From: Streptomyces gossypii
GTDB lineage: Bacteria; Actinomycetota; Actinomycetes; Streptomycetales; Streptomycetaceae
DNA length: 64,000 bases
Assembly: GCF_025165795.1 (NCBI RefSeq)
Contig: NZ_JAJAGO010000006.1
Coordinates: forward strand, 186,001-250,000
Reading direction: 5' to 3'
A program made the translations under genes and the position numbers. Of this stretch, positions 1 through 8,831 are shown piece after piece (the stretch's first letter is position 1; each line of letters opens with the position of its first letter). The notes under the pieces were generated by a model. It was not told the origin of the DNA and did no database searches. It worked only from the letters and a program-made list of their open reading frames with translations.

Positions 1-2
1 TG

Positions 3-1316
3 GAACACGGCAGCGACGATGTCCAGATGGCACGGGGCTATCAGAGCATAATCACACTCATGCAGCATGGCAGTGGATATGATGAAGAATTCCTTCACGG
101 CCTGGCTGATGATATTCGCGACGCCGAAGATCCCGACAGGGGTGGCGACTCTGACATCTGGGATCTGGACGGATCCTACTCCGGCAATCAGAATAAGGAC
201 GGCAGTTTCGACAGGAGCGGAACAGGGTGGTTCGCGAACGACCCGCTCGATGGCGCACTCGGACTCATGAGCAAGGACCCAGGAAGCGCTACCTCCTATT
301 TCGACCCCACATCTCAGCATGGCAGGGATCGCCTGCATTATCTGCAGACCGAACGCAACTGGGACCTTGTCAACACATCAGAATGGCACGGCAATGTGGC
401 GGTGAATGGTGAGGATGCACAGGATTTCGACAACCGCACAGGCTTCGGGGCAGCTCTTGAAGCGGCGATGACCGGGAACCCCCCTGGCTCTGAAGCCCCG
501 GATGATTTTACTCAGCATAGCGAAGCGGAGAGGCGCGTTCTTGAGAGGGTCGTGAATGCATACGCGGAGCTCACGAAGGTCGACCAGGGAGGCATGCCCG
601 AAAATATCCGTCAAAATATGGGTAATGCGATTGCCTACTATCCCGGAGAGGTCCACGATCTTCTCAGTGGCCGAGGGGATACGTATGACCAGGCCAAATA
701 TGAGATCAAGAATGCGACCATGAATCAGTTCATACGAGCAGCCGGTGAAGATGGAGGCGCCTTCCGCACCATCCACGACTCACAGATGGGCCACATTGCC
801 GAGCAGGTCCACAAGCTTGATCGCAATGACTTCACGGTGGCCCCTTCTGGGAGCACGGATAGAGCGCAAGGAGTCATGCAGGACAGTGGCCAGGTAATGG
901 GGTCCATGGATCAAATCCGAGCCGATGTCCTTGCCGACCGCCGTGACGATCAGACAGGCCAGAATAGCTGGTCTAAAACCTACCAGTATCACACAATTGG
1001 CGCGCCGGTCACTGCCGTGCCAATCGTAGGCGATACGCTCCAGAGACTTGTAGACATAGGTACCGGTCATTACGCCGAAGGCCTGAACGGGAGCGTAGCA
1101 GACAAGAGCAAGGAAGATATCATTAAGGAGTATGCGGAGAACGGCTATCCGAGATTATCCGAGATGATCGAAAAGCAGGCAGAATCGGTTGGAGTTACTG
1201 ACAATGAAATGCATGACTCAGGCACTCGAGGAGCGTTGCTTCTCCAGAGTTCGGGGCAATCTTACGCAAGTGGTCTCGGCGCCGCAGAGGGGTCTACGGG
1301 GGAGCGTTCTCGATGA
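3..1316 (+). CDS. Large actinobacterial protein of unknown function, 5' end cut by window edge
   Basis: The frame is open to the left edge, so the true start is probably outside the window; the first ATG inside is at 27 and has no clear ribosome site. The protein has no signal peptide or membrane segment in the visible part. Its style (polar, Gly/Asp-rich, 'FFDP/YFDP' then a helical C-terminal half) resembles large streptomycete DUF6571-type proteins associated with WXG100-like secretion loci; that assignment is from memory of the family, not from a search. The C-terminal ~270 residues are clearly related to the next gene (shared motifs MTG.PPG, IR.NM.NA.AYY, DSGTRGALL/SGTRGALL). The stop overlaps the next start by 4 nt, so the two are translationally coupled. 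Confidence 0.7.
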   Translation, partial: EHGSDDVQMARGYQSIITLMQHGSGYDEEFLHGLADDIRDAEDPDRGGDSDIWDLDGSYSGNQNKDGSFDRSGTGWFANDPLDGALGLMSKDPGSATSYFDPTSQHGRDRLHYLQTERNWDLVNTSEWHGNVAVNGEDAQDFDNRTGFGAALEAAMTGNPPGSEAPDDFTQHSEAERRVLERVVNAYAELTKVDQGGMPENIRQNMGNAIAYYPGEVHDLLSGRGDTYDQAKYEIKNATMNQFIRAAGEDGGAFRTIHDSQMGHIAEQVHKLDRNDFTVAPSGSTDRAQGVMQDSGQVMGSMDQIRADVLADRRDDQTGQNSWSKTYQYHTIGAPVTAVPIVGDTLQRLVDIGTGHYAEGLNGSVADKSKEDIIKEYAENGYPRLSEMIEKQAESVGVTDNEMHDSGTRGALLLQSSGQSYASGLGAAEGSTGERSR

Positions 1317-2224
1317 AGTCGTTGCGAGATTCCATCGCCAAACCCGGCACGCGTGTTCTTCTTATTCTCACGGGTATTTCCATTATTATCTTCGGCGTGG
1401 GTGTGGCGTCGTTCCGTGACAGCAGTACCGAATCGGAGGAGGAATTCTGCCGGAATATTCTACCGGCAGATAGCATAGCGAATTCAGACTCACTCAGTCG
1501 CTGCGGTGGCGAGTTGGAATCGGAAATGACTGGCAAGCCCCCAGGGGCGCTGACTCCAGGCGGATCAACCCGGCACAGCGGTAAACAAATTCACGCATTC
1601 GAGCAAACGGTGGATGCATATGCGAAGCGCTGGTCTGAGGATGGATCTGAAGTTCCTTCTGCCATACGTGAGAATATGTCGAATGCGCTCGCGTATTATG
1701 GGCCACAAGTTCATTTGATTCTACTCTCGCACGGCAACAGCGTGAGTGGCCGGAATGGCATTGAAATCAGCCGCGAGTCCATGGTTGATTTCATTCAAGC
1801 GGTTTCCCAGAGCGAGCGGCAATTTAAGCGGATCTACGACTCGCAGATCAAATTCACTACTGAACGAGTCGGCAGTCTGGGAAAGGATGACTTCACGAAT
1901 ATTCCGACTGGCGACACGGACAAAGCCAGGGCTGTCCTGCAGGAAAGCGGCAGAGTGATAGCCACCTTGACTCAGATTCACGCTGTGGTAATCGCTGATC
2001 GCGGAGACCCGAGCAGTGAGCAAATTAAGGCAGACCTCGTCGACAACTACGAACAATACGGTAAGCCTCGACTGGTCGAGATGATAGAAGCGCGTGCCAA
2101 GGCGGTTGGGGTATCGGATCACGATATGCATGCTTCTGGAACTCGAGGCGCACTCCTGATCCAGGGCACGGGGCAGTCCTACGATGCTGCGGCCCGAGAG
2201 ACGGATACGTCGGTATCTAGTTAA
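1313..2224 (+). CDS. Membrane-anchored paralogue of the upstream protein
   Basis: This is a 303-residue protein with a basic N terminus, then one hydrophobic segment at about residues 15-33 (LLILTGISIIIFGVGVASF), consistent with a single-pass anchor and an extracytoplasmic body. Residues ~65-300 align along their length with the C-terminal half of the preceding protein (for example IRENMSNALAYYGPQVH, IYDSQIKF, SGTRGALL). It therefore looks like a partial duplication in which the upstream domain was replaced by a membrane anchor. Start at ATG 1313 overlaps the preceding stop. Function is unknown; the pair could be an effector/anchor or an effector/immunity-like set, but nothing in the sequence proves that. 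Confidence 0.75.
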   Translation: MKSLRDSIAKPGTRVLLILTGISIIIFGVGVASFRDSSTESEEEFCRNILPADSIANSDSLSRCGGELESEMTGKPPGALTPGGSTRHSGKQIHAFEQTVDAYAKRWSEDGSEVPSAIRENMSNALAYYGPQVHLILLSHGNSVSGRNGIEISRESMVDFIQAVSQSERQFKRIYDSQIKFTTERVGSLGKDDFTNIPTGDTDKARAVLQESGRVIATLTQIHAVVIADRGDPSSEQIKADLVDNYEQYGKPRLVEMIEARAKAVGVSDHDMHASGTRGALLIQGTGQSYDAAARETDTSVSS

Positions 2225-2227
2225 AGA

Positions 2228-2700
2228 TCACTTAGCACGTTGTCTCTGCTGTGGAGGCGATCGGGTCGAAGGCACCGGTCCGAGCTCGATCGTCAGATCG
2301 CCATCCAGTGCCCGAGCCAGGCGCCGCAGGAGCGGAATCGTAGGCATGGTCCCGCCGCCTTCGATCCGGGAGATCTGTGGTTGCCGCATGCCACAGCGCT
2401 CGGCCTGGGACAGACCGAGGGCAGCGCGGCGGTCGTAGACCAGCTGACCTTGATGTCGCGGCTGTGGATCTCGTGCTCGACGGGCGGGCTCCTGGCTGGT
2501 CTCGCAGGCCCTCTGAGCGGTGTGAGCACACTCCACCTCGGCCGACTCGCGCATCCTGGACTTTCGGAAGACCGTCAGGAGCACAACGCGGCGGCTGGGA
2601 GCGAGCCAGTACGTGAGGCGCAGCGGAGCCGAGGGCGAAGCGCAGCTCGGGAGCCGCCTGGGCCCCCGCTGGACCGGCCGTCGTGCAGCCTCCTCCCCTC
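2228..2700 (-). pseudogene. Decayed HigB-type toxin / HigA-type HTH antitoxin locus
   Basis: On the minus strand one frame (2228-2584) reads the C-terminal part of a phage Gp49/HigB-like toxin (VVLLTVFRKSRMRESAEVE) straight into the DNA-binding half of an XRE antitoxin (RRAALGLSQ, MRQPQISRIEGGGT, PLLRRLARALD). Just upstream, other frames hold more toxin pieces (ELRFALG at about 2648, LTYWLAP near 2610), so at least one frameshift splits the toxin. The toxin stop and antitoxin start have been lost, and the HTH recognition region is short by about three residues (SQAE directly followed by RCGM). Intact systems of this family have a ~115-aa toxin followed by a ~100-aa antitoxin. This copy is best read as a dead remnant; a fused small HTH protein could still be made. 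Confidence 0.6.
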
Positions 2701-3207
2701 ACCCCAGCCCGTTTGGCGTACCGCGCGAGGGGCGGGCGGCGCAGCGAGAGTCGGACCGACGGAGGGCGCGTCGGGTGATGCCGGAGTGCGACCGGAAGGT
2801 GCGAGCGCACGCGTTCGATGAACGGTGACGGCCCCGAAGAAGCCGCATACTTCTCCGGGGCCGTACCGTTCGGGGCGTCGTGTCGGTGGCCTTCGGCGAA
2901 CCAGGCACCCCCCACAGGGCCGGCCCGCCTTCCGTCAGTCGCCGCCCCGTCCCGCGGGAACGATCGGGAGTCTGCCGGAAACTTCCACGTAATGCACACT
3001 GACCGAACAGAATCAGTAACGTTGCGTATTAAAATGATGGCGGCAAGTAACACTACTTTCCGTAGGTGATCCACCACTCTCCGCCCCTCACCAGCACCGT
3101 TGCCATGGGGTCGGCGGGGCATTTTCACTACACGGTGCGCCCGTACCGATACGAGACGTCTCGAACAAGGCCGGAAACCGCCGTTCGACTCCGTGGGCTC
3201 GGGACCT
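2701..3207. other. Intergenic stretch with no recognisable gene
   Basis: About 500 bases between the toxin-antitoxin remnant and speB. It contains the hairpin at 2829-2863 and an AT-richer patch near 3000-3060, but no open frame with plausible Streptomyces codon use. The long minus-strand frame crossing it is not gene-like. Confidence 0.5.
2829..2863. terminator. Hairpin terminator, probably bidirectional
   Basis: A 14-bp stem with one mismatch (CGGCCCCGAAGAAG pairs with CTTCTCCGGGGCCG) closes a 7-base loop. It lies between the decayed toxin locus and speB (whose 3' end faces it), so it can end speB transcription. Confidence 0.55.
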
Positions 3208-4230
3208 TCATGCCTTCCGTGCTCCGGCGATCTGGCGGCACATGAGCGTCGTCAGCTCGTACGCCGTGTGCGAGGCCGCCACCGAGGTGATCTCCGCGTG
3301 GTCATAGGCCGGTGCCACCTCCACCAGGTCGGCGGAGACCAGGTGGCAGCCCGCCAGCCCGCGCAGGATCTCCAGCAGTTCGCGGGAGGTGAGGCCGCCG
3401 GCCTCCGGGGTGCCGGTGCCGGGCGCGTGGGCCGGGTCCAGGACGTCGATGTCGACCGAGACGTAGAGCGGCCGGTCTCCGATCCGCTCCCGCAGCTGCT
3501 GCGCCACCTCGTCGACGCCGCGCCGCATCACGTCGGCCGAGGTGACGATACCGAACCCCATCCGCTCGTCCTCGTCCAGGTCCTTCTTCCCGTAGAGCGG
3601 GCCCCGGACGCCGACGTGCGAGAGCGCTGAGGTGTCCAGCAGGCCCTCCTCGGCCGCCCGCCGGAAGGGCGTGCCATGCGTGTAGGCGGCACCGAAGTAG
3701 GTGTCCCAGGTGTCCAGGTGGGCGTCGAAGTGCAGCAGCGCCACCGGCCCGTGCTTGCGGGCGACCGCGCGCAGCAGCGGCAGGGCGATCGTGTGGTCCC
3801 CGCCGAGGGTCATCAGCCGGGCCCCGGAGTCGAGGATGCCGTCGGCCGCTGCCTGGACGGTCTCCACCGCCTCGTTGATGTCGAACGGATTTGCGGCGAT
3901 GTCGCCCGCGTCGGCCACCTGGGCGAGCGCGAAGGGCGAGGCGTCCTGCGCGGGGTTGTACGGGCGCAGCAGCCGTGACGCCTCCCGGATCGCGTTGCCG
4001 CCGAAGCGCGCCCCCGGCCGGTAGGAGACCCCGGTGTCGAACGGCACCCCGACCACCGCGACGTCGGTGGCGCCGCCCACCTCGTCCAGCCGGGGCAGCC
4101 GGGCGAAGGTTGCCGGACCGGCGTAGCGCGGGACGCGGGAGGAATCCACCGGGCCCCGCGGGCCGGTCTGCTGCGCGGTCCGGCGGTGGCCGGTCTGCTC
4201 GTGCGCGGGCTCGTGCGAGGGATTGCTCAT
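3208..4230 (-). CDS. speB: Agmatinase / ureohydrolase family enzyme
   Basis: A 340-residue arginase-fold hydrolase that splits agmatine (or a related guanidino compound) into putrescine and urea in the cytosol. Manganese-binding motifs are present: [15 protein letters not shown], and SVDIDVLDP followed by [10 protein letters not shown]. The N-terminal ~30 residues are a poorly conserved tail, so the true start could be somewhat downstream of ATG 4230. The family also contains guanidinobutyrases with the same motifs, so substrate is inferred. It is divergently placed from the next gene, sharing a 113-base promoter region. Confidence 0.92.
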   Translation of the reverse strand: MSNPSHEPAHEQTGHRRTAQQTGPRGPVDSSRVPRYAGPATFARLPRLDEVGGATDVAVVGVPFDTGVSYRPGARFGGNAIREASRLLRPYNPAQDASPFALAQVADAGDIAANPFDINEAVETVQAAADGILDSGARLMTLGGDHTIALPLLRAVARKHGPVALLHFDAHLDTWDTYFGAAYTHGTPFRRAAEEGLLDTSALSHVGVRGPLYGKKDLDEDERMGFGIVTSADVMRRGVDEVAQQLRERIGDRPLYVSVDIDVLDPAHAPGTGTPEAGGLTSRELLEILRGLAGCHLVSADLVEVAPAYDHAEITSVAASHTAYELTTLMCRQIAGARKA

Positions 4231-4343
4231 GTGCGGAGCCTAGTCAGCGGACTCCCACGCTCCACATGGACGGATCTGATGGCACTGGTCACCCTTTTTG
4301 GACAGACCGTCCATCGTCCTGACGTACGGGTCACAATGGCGCC
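4231..4343. promoter_or_regulatory. Divergent promoter region between speB and the phosphatase-like gene
   Basis: The region holds an imperfect inverted repeat, TGGACAGACCGTCCA, at about 4299-4313 and an AT-richer CTTTTTGG patch. These are the only conspicuous regulatory signals; no repressor gene lies beside it. Confidence 0.35.
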
Positions 4344-5150
4344 ATGCCACTGCCACTGCCGCTGCCCGCCGCGCCCTCCCGATCCGAGCTGATCGAGCAC
4401 CTTGTCCGTACGCGTATCGCCGGTGACGTCGCCACGCCTCGCGAGAACAACCTCTCCCACTACCGCAAGCTCGCGAACGGCGACCGCCATTACTGGCTCG
4501 GTCTGGAGCTGGGCGACCGCTGGTCGGACGAGCAGGACGTGCTGGCCGTGATGGCCGAGCGCTGCGGCGTGAGCGACGACCCCGATCACCGGCACGGGCA
4601 GGACACCATCGACCCGGAACTGACCGTCTCAGCCCTGGACCGGGCCGCCGCGCAACTGCGCAAGGCCGCCGAGGGCCGGCGCCGGGTGCTCTTCGCGACC
4701 GGGCACCCCGGCGCGCTCCTCGACATGCACGGCACGCTCGCGGCCGCACTGCGCGGGGCGGGCTGCGACATCGTCCGCATCCCGCTGGGGATCTACGCGG
4801 ACGACGGCGTGGCGGTGCAGTTCGGCGGCGTCGCGGCGTACGAGCGCGGCGCCTCGCTGTGGCACACGCACTCGCCGGAACCAATGCGGCAGATACTGGA
4901 GACGCTGGCGCGGACCGAGGAGGCCTCGCCCGATCTGGTGGTCGCGGACCACGGTTGGGCGGGCTGTGCGGCGCAGCACGGGATCGAGGCGGTGGGCTTC
5001 GCGGACTGCAACGATCCGGCGCTCTTCCTCGGTGAGGCCGAGGGCACGCTCGCGGTCGCGGTGCCGCTGGACGATCATGTGGTCGACCCGCGCTTCTACG
5101 AGCCGATGACGGCGTACCTGCTGGAGGCGGCTGGGCTCACGGTGGCCTGA
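4344..5150 (+). CDS. Conserved actinobacterial phosphatase-like protein
   Basis: A 268-residue soluble protein widely conserved in streptomycetes and usually labelled 'phosphatase' on weak grounds. Visible features are a Gly-rich loop FATGHPGALLDMH at about residues 114-126, a second conserved stretch HTHSPEPM, and VVADHGWAGCAAQHGIEAVGFADCNDPALF near the C terminus. These could form a metal or phosphate site, but I cannot place it in a biochemically defined family. ATG 4344 follows directly after the divergent promoter region. Confidence 0.75.
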   Translation: MPLPLPLPAAPSRSELIEHLVRTRIAGDVATPRENNLSHYRKLANGDRHYWLGLELGDRWSDEQDVLAVMAERCGVSDDPDHRHGQDTIDPELTVSALDRAAAQLRKAAEGRRRVLFATGHPGALLDMHGTLAAALRGAGCDIVRIPLGIYADDGVAVQFGGVAAYERGASLWHTHSPEPMRQILETLARTEEASPDLVVADHGWAGCAAQHGIEAVGFADCNDPALFLGEAEGTLAVAVPLDDHVVDPRFYEPMTAYLLEAAGLTVA

Positions 5151-5195
5151 ACCGCCCGCATGACCCCCCGCATGAGCCGCTGTGGCAGGAGCCCG

Positions 5196-5240
5196 AAAAG
5201 GCTTTGCAGGGCCGCGGCGGCGGACCGTACAGTCGGGCTT
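5196..5240 (+). promoter_or_regulatory. Promoter of the erm leader, WblC/WhiB7-type layout
   Basis: A -35-like TTGCAG (5204-5209) and -10-like TACAGT (5228-5233) are 18 bases apart. Transcription would begin at about 5241, the A of an ATG. An AAAA tract sits four bases upstream of the -35, as in promoters activated by the WhiB7/WblC antibiotic-response regulator. The layout is seen directly; the regulator is inferred. Confidence 0.45.
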
Positions 5241-5375
5241 ATGTGTGGAGCCTTCCAAGCGATCACCAAGGGTGTGCACGCCGACGTGCGGTGCACCGGC
5301 TGGTGTCCTGATCTGACCTGCCGCCCGCGCGGCCGGCGCCCGGCCCTGGTCCGCCAGGACGCCTCCGGCGTCTGA
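5241..5375 (+). CDS. Putative leaderless leader peptide upstream of erm
   Basis: A 44-codon frame begins exactly where transcription from the predicted promoter should start, so it would be translated from a leaderless mRNA. It is rich in Cys and Arg. No homologue is recognised. Its position ahead of an rRNA methyltransferase fits a ribosome-stalling leader or attenuator, but that role is inferred from context. Confidence 0.35.
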   Translation: MCGAFQAITKGVHADVRCTGWCPDLTCRPRGRRPALVRQDASGV

Positions 5376-5593
5376 GTCCGCAGCTCTTCGCGTCTTCCGC
5401 GCGCACGCTCAGCGTGCCGCCTTCGCTGTCATCACCCGCGCACTCTCCCTCTCGCTCGACGCGTCTCCCGCGTGTGCCAGGGCCTCCGGTGTCCCCATCG
5501 ACACGGACAGGCCCGGCTTTCGCATGCCCGCATGCCCGTATGCCCGCATGCCCCGCATGCCCGCGCGCCTGTCCTCCACCAGAGGACCTCACC
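5376..5593 (+). other. Leader region between the short ORF and erm
   Basis: A pyrimidine-rich region with tandem CATGCCCG/TATGCCCG units at about 5524-5560 just before the erm ribosome site. The erm frame is open upstream to ATG 5414, but the encoded stretch is low-complexity Pro/Ser/Arg and unlike the Erm family. The tandem units could form alternative structures over the ribosome site. Confidence 0.35.
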
Positions 5594-6355
5594 GTGGCAC
5601 GCCGCCGCCAGACGCTTTCCCAGAACTTCCTGCGCCACCACGCCACCGTGGAGCGCGTCGTACGCTCCGCCCGACTGCGGCCCGACGACCTGGTACTCGA
5701 ACCGGGCGCGGGCGAGGGTGCGCTGACCGGCGCACTGGCCCGCGCCTCCGGCCGGGTCGTCGCGTACGAGATCGATCGCCGGCTCGCCGCCCGGCTGCGC
5801 GAGCGTGTCCGCCCGCACCCGGGAGTGCGCGTGGTCCGGGGCGACTTCACCCGCGTACGGCCCCCCGCCGAGCCCTTCGCGGTGGTCGGCAACATCCCGT
5901 TCGCCCGCACGACCGACATCGTCCGCTGGTGCCTGGCCTCCCCCGGGCTGACCTCGGCGACGCTGCTGACCCAGCTCGAATACGCCCGCAAACGCACCGG
6001 CGGTTACGGGCGCTGGACCCTGCTGACGGTACGCACCTGGCCGGAGCACGAGTGGCGGCTCGTCAGCCGGGTCGGGCGGGAGTGCTTCTCCCCGTCGCCG
6101 CGCACCGACGCCGCGCTGATGCGGCTCGTGCGCCGCCCGCAGCCACTGCTGCCGCCCGGCGAACTGGCCGCGTACCGCGAGCTCGTCGCACTCGGCTTCA
6201 CGGGTGTGGGCGGCTCACTGGCGGCCAGCCTGGCCCGCCGCTACCGGATCCGCCAGGTGCGGAGCGCCTTCCGGCACCAGGAGCTGGACGAAGCCACCCC
6301 GGTGGGTCTGGTCTCCCCGGAACAGTGGCTCCGGCTCTTCCTCGACCTCGCCTAA
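5594..6355 (+). CDS. erm: 23S rRNA (adenine-N6) methyltransferase, Erm family
   Basis: A 253-residue SAM-dependent methyltransferase that would modify A2058 of 23S rRNA and give macrolide-lincosamide-streptogramin B resistance. Family motifs are in order: SQNFL (substrate/N terminus, residues 7-11), LEPGAGEGALT (SAM loop, ~35-45), VVAYEID (~55), VVRGDFTRVRPP (~79), and VVGNIPF, the catalytic N-[IL]-P-[FY] motif (~95). GTG 5594 is chosen because AGAGGA lies about nine bases upstream and SQNFL sits at the usual place. No drug-biosynthesis genes are nearby, so it is probably intrinsic resistance. Confidence 0.88.
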   Translation: MARRRQTLSQNFLRHHATVERVVRSARLRPDDLVLEPGAGEGALTGALARASGRVVAYEIDRRLAARLRERVRPHPGVRVVRGDFTRVRPPAEPFAVVGNIPFARTTDIVRWCLASPGLTSATLLTQLEYARKRTGGYGRWTLLTVRTWPEHEWRLVSRVGRECFSPSPRTDAALMRLVRRPQPLLPPGELAAYRELVALGFTGVGGSLAASLARRYRIRQVRSAFRHQELDEATPVGLVSPEQWLRLFLDLA

Positions 6356-6370
6356 GGGCTGTCAGTCGTC

Positions 6371-6412
6371 CCGCCGCCACGGCGCGAGACGACCGCGCCG
6401 TGGGTCCGGCGG
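6371..6412 (+). terminator. Hairpin downstream of erm
   Basis: CACGGCGCG (6378-6386) pairs perfectly with CGCGCCGTG (6394-6402), with outer CCGCCG/CGGCGG pairing. It follows the erm stop by 22 bases. The rest of 6413-6640 holds no gene I can support. Confidence 0.5.
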
Positions 6413-6640
6413 CACGCCAGGACACCGAACCCACCGCGTATGTCCCAGCGCCGCGGCGCAGTACGCACCCGGGCCCCCGGACCCGTCCGCGCTGCCGACG
6501 GCGGGCACGGAGACCGCCGGACTCCCGCCGTCGCGGCCAGACACCGTAGCGGCGCGAGGAGAACCACCGCTACGGCACGGGGTTCGGGGGCTCGGCACGC
6601 GCAAGCCGTGCCGGGGCCGGTCACAGACCGGAACACCGGG

Positions 6641-7546
6641 TCAGCGCGGCACCCGGATGACGCCCTCCTGGATCACCGAGACCGCCAGGCGGCCGTCCCG
6701 GGTGAAGATCCGGCCCTTGCCGAGTCCCCTGCCGCCCTGCGCGGTGGGGGACTCCTGGTCGTAGAGCAGCCACTCGTCGGCGCGGAACGGCCGGTGGAAC
6801 CACATCGCGTGGTCCAGGCTGGCGCCGACCACGTCGCCGACCGCCCAGCCGCCGCGGCCGTGGGCCAGCAGCACCGAGTCGAGCAGCGTCATGTCGGAGA
6901 CATAGGTGGCCAGACAGATGTGCAGCGTCGGATCGTCGCGCACCCCGTCCAGCTTGCCGTTCGTACGGAACCACACCTGGGAACGCGCCTCGCGCTGCTC
7001 CCCCGCGCTGGCGAACGGCGGGGCCTCCACATAGCGCAGGTCCACCGCCTCGCGTGCCTTCAGCAGCCGCTGGGGGACCTCGGGGTCATGGAAGAGGTGG
7101 GCGTAGCGCGGCAGCAGCTCCTCTGCCGTGGGCAGCGTCTCGGGGTCGGGCGCGGCGGGCATCGGCTCCTGGTGTTCGAGCCCCTCCTCGTACGCCTGGC
7201 AGGACGCCGACAGGTGGAAGATGGGCTGCCCGTGCTGGACGGCCACCACGCGCCGGGTGGTGAAGGAGCGGCCGTCCCTGATGCGGTCGACGGTGTAGAC
7301 GATGGGCGCCCCCGGGTCGCCGGGGCGCAGGAAGTAGGCGTGCAGGGAGTGCGGCAGGCGCCCCTCGGGGACCGTGCGGCAGGCGGCCACCAGCGCCTGG
7401 GCGGCGACCTGGCCGCCGAAGACGCGGGGGACGACGGACTGCACGCTGCCGCCCCGGAAGATGTCCCGCTCGACCCGCTCGAGGTCGAGCAGATCGAGCA
7501 GGCTCGCGAGTGCGGTGGCCGTGCGGTCCTCGTTCATGTGCGGCAC
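6641..7546 (-). CDS. tesB: Acyl-CoA thioesterase II (TesB-type)
   Basis: A 301-residue double hot-dog thioesterase that hydrolyses acyl-CoA to free acid and CoA. Motifs include VFGGQVAAQALVAA (first hot-dog helix) and the C-terminal SLDHAMWFHRPFRADEWLLY with the conserved Asp-His and a DQESPTAQGGRGLGKGRIFTRDG signature. GTG 7546 is the longest start; ATG 7537 is equally possible. It lies 7 nt downstream of the acyl-CoA dehydrogenase stop, so the two form an operon and likely tune the acyl-CoA pool. Confidence 0.9.
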   Translation of the reverse strand: MPHMNEDRTATALASLLDLLDLERVERDIFRGGSVQSVVPRVFGGQVAAQALVAACRTVPEGRLPHSLHAYFLRPGDPGAPIVYTVDRIRDGRSFTTRRVVAVQHGQPIFHLSASCQAYEEGLEHQEPMPAAPDPETLPTAEELLPRYAHLFHDPEVPQRLLKAREAVDLRYVEAPPFASAGEQREARSQVWFRTNGKLDGVRDDPTLHICLATYVSDMTLLDSVLLAHGRGGWAVGDVVGASLDHAMWFHRPFRADEWLLYDQESPTAQGGRGLGKGRIFTRDGRLAVSVIQEGVIRVPR

Positions 7547-7553
7547 ACGCAGG

Positions 7554-8711
7554 TCAGAGCCCCATCGACTTGGCGATTATCGAGCGCATGACCTCGCTGG
7601 TGCCGCCGTAGATCCGGGTGACCCGGGTGTCCGCGTACAGCCGGGCGATCGGGTACTCGGTCATGTAGCCGTACCCTCCGTGCAGCTGGAGGCACTTGTC
7701 GATCACGTGGGCAGCGGTCTCGGTGGTGAACAGCTTGGCCGAGGCAGCGTCGGCGGCGGTCAGCTCGCCCGCGTCCAGAGCGTCCAGCGCCCGGTCGCAG
7801 ACCGCCTGCATGGCGTCGACGTCGGCGCGGCAGTCGGCCAGCACGAACTTGGTGTTCTGGAAGGAGGCGACCTCCTTGCCGAAGACGGTGCGCTCCTTCA
7901 CATAGGCGTGCGCGAACCGTACGGCCGCCTCGGACTGGGCGTAGGCGCCCAGCGCGATGCCCAGCCGCTCCTGCGGCAGGTTGTGCGTGAGGTAGCCGAA
8001 GGCCGCGCCCTCCTCGCCGAGGAGGTCCTCGACGGGCACCTTGACGTCGGCGAAGGAGAGTTCGGCGGTGTCGGAGCTCTTGAGGCCGAGCTTGTCCAGG
8101 GTGCGTCCGACGGAGTAGCCCTCGGAGGAGGCGTCCACGACCAGGATGGAGATGCCGCCGCGGCGGTTCTCCGGGTCGGGGGCCGAGGTGCGGCAGCAGA
8201 CCAGCACGCGGTCCGCCTGGGCGCCCCCGGTGATGAAGGTCTTGGCGCCGTTGAGGACGTAGTGGGTGCCGTCCGCCGAGAGCTTCGCGGTGGTCTTCAT
8301 TCCCGCGAGGTCGGAGCCGGCGCCCGGCTCGGTCATGGCGATGGCGGTCATCAGCTCGCCGGAGACGAAGCCGGGCAGCCAGCGGCGCTTCTGCGTCTCG
8401 TCGCCGTACTTCAGGAGGTAGGGGAGGCAGAGCGCGGTGTGCACGCTGCTGCCGCCGAAGCTCACTCCGGCCCGCGCGCACTCCTCGCTGATCACGGCGT
8501 TGAACTTGAAGCTGCTCTCGCCGGCGCCGCCGTACTCCTCGGGCACCTCGATGCCGAAGACGCCCAGCGCGCCGAGGCTCTTGTAGAACGCGCGGGGCAC
8601 GAAGCCCTGCTTGATCCACTGCTCGTAGTGGGGGACGACCTCGGTGTTGATGAAATCCCGGATCGTCCGGCGGAATGCCTCGTGGTCCTCGTTGAACACC
8701 GTACGCCGCAC
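7554..8711 (-). CDS. Acyl-CoA dehydrogenase
   Basis: A 385-residue FAD flavoenzyme that introduces a 2,3 double bond into acyl-CoA. Signatures are AMTEPGAGSDLAGMKT (FAD/substrate binding), GAKTFITGG, the C-terminal QLHGGYGYMTEYPIARLYAD and RIYGGTSEVMRSIIAK; the Glu of YGGTSE sits where medium/short-chain enzymes have the base. GTG 8711 is preferred to the upstream frame because GGAGGG lies about 8 bases before it and the protein then has the usual length. First gene of a leftward unit with tesB, next to the carboxylase operon; exact substrate unknown. Confidence 0.9.
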   Translation of the reverse strand: MRRTVFNEDHEAFRRTIRDFINTEVVPHYEQWIKQGFVPRAFYKSLGALGVFGIEVPEEYGGAGESSFKFNAVISEECARAGVSFGGSSVHTALCLPYLLKYGDETQKRRWLPGFVSGELMTAIAMTEPGAGSDLAGMKTTAKLSADGTHYVLNGAKTFITGGAQADRVLVCCRTSAPDPENRRGGISILVVDASSEGYSVGRTLDKLGLKSSDTAELSFADVKVPVEDLLGEEGAAFGYLTHNLPQERLGIALGAYAQSEAAVRFAHAYVKERTVFGKEVASFQNTKFVLADCRADVDAMQAVCDRALDALDAGELTAADAASAKLFTTETAAHVIDKCLQLHGGYGYMTEYPIARLYADTRVTRIYGGTSEVMRSIIAKSMGL

Positions 8712-8831
8712 AGCGCACTCCCTCCGCGGCCGAACCGCCGCCTGGCCATCGAAGCCGCCTAAGCGCTTGCTCAGGAACACTTCGAAGCTACCGGACGGTC
8801 ACCGCGCTGTCCATCCGTCCGAGGACAGCCC

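Noticed and set aside
2232-3128. A 298-codon minus-strand frame through the toxin remnant and intergenic DNA
   Set aside because: It crosses a hairpin terminator, has no family match apart from a short toxin fragment, and changes composition midway.
5414-5593. Sixty extra N-terminal residues for Erm from ATG 5414
   Set aside because: Low-complexity Pro/Ser/Arg, absent from the family, and a good ribosome site precedes GTG 5594.
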